Source: Thermoprotei archaeon
GTDB lineage: Archaea > Thermoproteota > Thermoprotei_A > Sulfolobales > NBVN01
NCBI GenBank assembly: GCA_003661745.1
Contig: QMWS01000002.1
Coordinates: forward strand, 1-41,753
DNA: 41,753 nucleotides
Direction: 5' to 3'
The notes under the pieces were generated by a model. The model was given only the letters and a program-made list of their open reading frames with translations, was not told where the DNA came from and did no database searches. Each line of letters starts with the position of its first letter. Position 1 is the first letter of the stretch. Of this stretch, positions 41,358 to 41,753 are shown piece by piece. The position numbers and the translations under genes are program-made.

Positions 41358-41627
41358 CTAGGCGAGGACTACCACCGCGTTCCCGACCTCGTCCACCAGG
41401 ATCGCGTCCCCCGCTTCGACCGCGGTCGTCCGCGCGGTGAGGCCCTCGTGCGCTTCCTCGCCGAACGCCCAGATCGCGTCGGTTAGGAGCTCTCCGAGCG
41501 GCGCCTCCCAGGTCTCGCCCCAGCGGTCGCCGACGTGTCGGACGCGTGCGTCCTCGCCGTACCTCTTAACTACCTCTCCGAACGCTCCCGGCCAGTTCTC
41601 CTCGAACCGAACTTCTGCTTTTTCCAC
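41358..41627 (-). CDS. Small acidic protein of unknown function
   Basis: An 89-residue acidic protein: VEKAEVRFEENWPGAFGEVV, then KRYGEDARVRHVGDRWGETW and EAPLGELLTDAIWAFGEEAH. I place the start at GTG 41627 because AGGAGAAGAAC lies just upstream; the frame is open further right, but the extra residues are Arg-rich and look non-coding. The C-terminus (AGDAILVDEVGNAVVVLA) is a beta hairpin. First gene seen in the early block. Unknown. Confidence 0.65.
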   Translation of the reverse strand: MEKAEVRFEENWPGAFGEVVKRYGEDARVRHVGDRWGETWEAPLGELLTDAIWAFGEEAHEGLTARTTAVEAGDAILVDEVGNAVVVLA

Positions 41628-41651
41628 CGTTCTTCTCCTGTTAAGGTTCTT

Positions 41652-41667
41652 GCGGCGTTCGCGCCGC
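41652..41667 (-). other. GC hairpin in the leader of the first gene
   Basis: GCGGCG and CGCCGC enclose TTCG (UUCG-type loop on the plus strand, CGAA on the minus). A second stem, CCGGAG with CTCCGG, lies at 41676-41692. Together they fill the 5' leader before the first gene; no promoter is visible up to the window edge. Confidence 0.4.
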
Positions 41668-41753
41668 CGCCGCTTCCGGAGCTCCGCTCCGGCCGTCGCG
41701 GCGGTTCGCCCGCCCGTCCCGTCCGTTCGAGAACAATTTACCACGTTTCGGCC

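Overview
The window is 41.75 kb of a tailed double-stranded DNA phage, and every supported gene reads leftward on the minus strand. A full siphovirus head-tail module is present: small and large terminase, portal, MuF, scaffold, capsid, connectors, tail tube, a frameshifted tail chaperone, tape measure, tail tip and fibre. No contractile sheath gene is seen. The host is almost certainly a bacterium: nearly every gene has a strong AGGAGG-type ribosome binding site, and a lytic-transglycosylase lysin implies peptidoglycan. GC is high overall (about 70% in hand-counted structural-gene lines), with clear local exceptions. Frequent ATA, AGA and AGG codons argue against a typical enterobacterial host, but I cannot name the host. 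No integrase, repressor, tRNA or CRISPR array was seen. The left edge cuts through a helicase gene, so the genome continues.

Reading with transcription (right to left) there are three blocks. (1) About 41.7 to 38.35 kb: six small genes of unknown function plus a striking tandem array of 69-bp units. GNRA-type or GC-rich hairpins sit in most of the gaps. (2) About 38.1 to 8.36 kb: the late operon. It runs: membrane peptide, hypothetical, ParB-DNA methyltransferase fusion, small and large terminase, a five-gene carbohydrate-modification cassette (double glycosyltransferase, UDP-sugar dehydrogenase-like, sulfotransferase, methyltransferase, unknown), portal, MuF-ADP-ribosyltransferase fusion, scaffold, major capsid, connectors with embedded holin-like genes, two paralogous tail tube proteins, frameshifted chaperone, tape measure, tail tip proteins, a 1520-residue fibre, and a transglycosylase plus glycosidase lysin. 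(3) About 8.05 kb to the left edge: replication and recombination genes. These are a RuvC-like resolvase, SNF2-type helicase, Cas4/RecB-like Fe-S nuclease, Sak4-like recombinase, FAD-dependent dehydrogenase, SSB-like protein, primase-polymerase and UvrD-like helicase.

Blocks 2 and 3 are each headed by copies of the same AT-rich element (one copy at 38139-38212, two tandem copies at 8057-8260), preceded by strong hairpins. The simplest reading is shared phage promoters behind terminators. Genes inside blocks overlap by 1 to 4 nt (ATGA, GTGA, TGATG, TAGTG), which implies translational coupling.

The most unusual items are four. First, a tandem array (39141-39852) in which each unit repeats a ribosome binding site, start codon and first codons resembling the start of the next gene. 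Second, the sugar and sulfate cassette wedged between terminase and portal. Third, the MuF-ADP-ribosyltransferase fusion with an R-S-E triad. Fourth, a tail-chaperone frameshift whose geometry is +1 (or -2) rather than the common -1.
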